A DNA stretch of 64,000 nt, taken from NCBI GenBank assembly GCA_004026145.2, contig CP034975.1, forward strand, positions 2,582,398 through 2,646,397, in the 5' to 3' direction. The translations under genes were made by a program, and so were the position numbers. How positions within the stretch are numbered: position 1 is the stretch's first letter; each line of letters opens with the position of its first letter. A model generated the notes under the pieces. The model saw only the letters and a list, made by a program, of their open reading frames with translations, was not told the DNA's origin and made no database searches. The stretch is from Takifugu bimaculatus (taxonomy: Eukaryota; Chordata; Actinopteri; Tetraodontiformes; Tetraodontidae). Below are positions 62,101 through 64,000 of the stretch, piece by piece.

Positions 62101-63284
62101 GTCAGGGTTATCTTGTTCTTCTTCTCTTATCTGCGTAATATGAGACCGGCTCTTATTTCTATACAACTCCCTCAACATGGAGTCATGACCATGTTTGCCA
62201 TAAGGAATAAGGAATGCTCACAGTCCGATGCTTAGTGGGATTTATGGAGCGACTCGGTGACATTTCCCTCATCCAGCATTTTGTTTCGGGTAAATAATTT
62301 TGTGCTGCTGAATTATATATGCTGAGATAGATAAACATGGTACAGATATATATAATCCAGTCCAGGTTTCAGCATTATTTATGTATCTTTCCACTGTCAA
62401 AATGTGGGAGGAGCTTGAAAATAACGGTTCTGCAACAGCTTCCGTTTGGGTGCCAGGAACACTGGGAGGGATGGAACTGCACAACACGCACTGATTGAAC
62501 ACTTTATTAGAATTCCTCCAATCAACAATATTTCAATGTTGTGTATCCTAAAAGGGTCACATCAGCACTGTCGTTACTTGTTATTTGTTTCATTTTCTTC
62601 TTTAAGTCAAAAGACATTCATTCAAGCTTCAAACTATTTGGTGACCTCTCACCTTAACACTAACCCCCTTAAGCAGGTTGGAAATATAAAAATAATCCTC
62701 TTCACTAGTTCTTTATTGATTAGCCCCTCTGAGGGCACAAATGGTGCCATCCACATTGGGGACATGATCGTAAAGGTCCAGCTTTCCAGCATTGACAGCC
62801 AACTAAATGCAGACATCGCTTATGCCATCATTTCTAATTTCATCACACTTCATAGCGTGGTGGGGTGCTAATTGCTTTTATGTCATGTAGTGCAGATTTG
62901 AATTAGATATTCCTGAAATTAGTTCATAGATAATTTGAAACCTTTATGGTACGCCACCATGACAAGCTAAACATCAGCTTAATAATCAAGTCATTATTGT
63001 GACAGTTATAGTTGTATTTTGCTGCCTGAGGTATATTTTCCATGAATATTTAATGAATGCTGGTATTCGACACCGGTGCCTGCAGCTGAGCAACAACTTC
63101 ACAAACCCTTCTCGATATTTCCTCATTCAACCCGCTCTAGTTATGTGTTGAAATAAAACAATCGTTGCTATTATGCCAACGGACGCATCTGTTCACCTGC
63201 AGTGATGCACGTGCGAGTCAGTGCGTGCACGTTCAAGTCATCACATCCAGCCCCGTGGATGATTTATTTGCTTGTTCGAGGTCT

Positions 63285-63420
63285 GTCAGCGAGGCTTCGG
63301 TTTATGACCTCCTAAATCTCCAAGGGAGATGATCGTCTGCGTATGGCGAGCTAATTATTGATGCTAACTGCCTTTAACGCCGCCATTGCCTAAGGGCTCA
63401 CTGGTGCTACAGAGATAAAC
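63285..63420 (+). promoter_or_regulatory. Candidate conserved non-coding element
   Basis: Unique sequence with atggcgagctaattattgat, gctaactgcctttaacgccg and cattgcctaagggctcact. TAATTATTGAT combines homeodomain and TALE-like cores. Compositional evidence only. Confidence 0.22.
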
Positions 63421-64000
63421 TTCTCAACCTCTCCACCTCACTCACAAGTTCTGTAGATGCGCTCATCAGTGTGGGTACCATCATGCACTCTGGTAAATAT
63501 GAGCATTCGGGTGGAAAGATGAGAAAAATGCGGAACATAGGTTATTAAAAATTCAAACTGTGCTGAGAAGCCACGCATGGTGGATAAATTGAATGTGAGT
63601 TGCTGTTTAGATATTAATAATCAAACAAAAAAAACAGGTAATTCTGAAATGAAGCATTATCTGTCAAAAAAACAGCCAAAAATACATACTTTTGAATATA
63701 TTGTTGGATTTGTTCACAACTGCACAGCATTTTTACTTACTTTACTTGAACATCAACAGCATTTTCCGACCGGCGATTTCATGCACTTGCAGCCAGCTGC
63801 TATGCTGAAAATATTTCATGTAAGACCCCCTAAAAAACACCTTTTTATTTTATTGTTTGTGAGAGGCAGCCAGTCAGTTTGTATCACATTTTCCTTCCTC
63901 CAGCACTCAAGAATGACGGAGCAAGGACATGTTCATGCAGAACCCATGGAGAGAGGAACTGTTTCGTCCACCTTCACCCCCCCCCCCCCAACACACACAC

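Larger units (their letters stand above)
24933..64000 (+). other. erbb4 intron 1 (first 39 kb, continues past the window)
   Basis: No exon matching ERBB4 exon 2 (expected to encode VCAGTENK and a YYENCEVV-type L-domain start) was found in any plus-strand frame. The whole interval is therefore read as intron 1, which is also very long in mammals. Open frames in it (up to 194 codons) show no domains. It contains GT arrays, SINEs, a transposon-like fragment, inverted repeats and unique AT-rich blocks, listed separately. Unlisted stretches hold nothing I can support. Confidence 0.75.

Noticed and set aside
24933..64000. CRISPR array, bacterial operon or other prokaryotic system
   Set aside because: No spaced direct repeats of that kind and no dense coding; the window is vertebrate nuclear DNA.

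Overview
The window looks like teleost fish nuclear DNA. It shows widely spaced GT-AG exons, many (GT)n arrays, a GGAT minisatellite, degenerate tRNA-derived SINEs of a type common in fish, and coding exons that match the vertebrate Ikaros and ERBB families. I cannot name the species. All recognisable coding sequence is on the + strand.

Region 1 (about 1-13,600) is the 3' part of an Ikaros-family zinc-finger gene, best identified as ikzf2 (Helios). Six coding exons are visible: 2508-2609, 4585-4782, 5355-5522, 7877-8014, 8249-8374 and 8966-9765. All five junctions are phase 1 and splice into one frame of about 510 codons. The first coding exon, with the start codon, is not seen and probably lies upstream of the window. 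The exons encode an acidic N-terminal part, DNA-binding fingers 2-4, a linker, and dimerisation fingers 5-6 ending in the Helios-type C terminus. The sequence for DNA-binding finger 1 is absent where it should be. The exon ends at a donor matching the internal donor that human IKZF2 uses for its short isoform, and the sequence after it carries no finger and reaches a stop. An AT-rich stretch to about 13.6 kb looks like a long 3'UTR.

Region 2 (about 13,600-24,300) is intergenic. I see no gene. It holds a repeat with inverted ends and CA/GT arrays (16,360-17,370), a 474-bp GGAT minisatellite (19,681-20,154) and a SINE fragment (about 23,215).

Region 3 (about 24,340-64,000) is the 5' end of an ERBB receptor tyrosine kinase gene, best identified as erbb4. 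A CpG-rich promoter/5'UTR leads to a first coding exon (24,854-24,932) encoding a 26-residue signal peptide that ends at the same phase-1 junction as human ERBB4. The remaining 39 kb looks like the first part of intron 1; exon 2 is not reached. The intron contains several long GT arrays, SINE copies, a transposon-like fragment, a perfect 32-bp inverted repeat spaced 3.3 kb apart, and AT-rich blocks that could be conserved enhancers.

The two genes sit head to tail in the order and orientation of human IKZF2-ERBB4 on 2q34. This is one of four vertebrate Ikaros/ERBB pairings (IKZF1/EGFR, IKZF3/ERBB2, IKZF4/ERBB3, IKZF2/ERBB4). The most notable observation is the apparent loss of finger 1 from this Helios gene.
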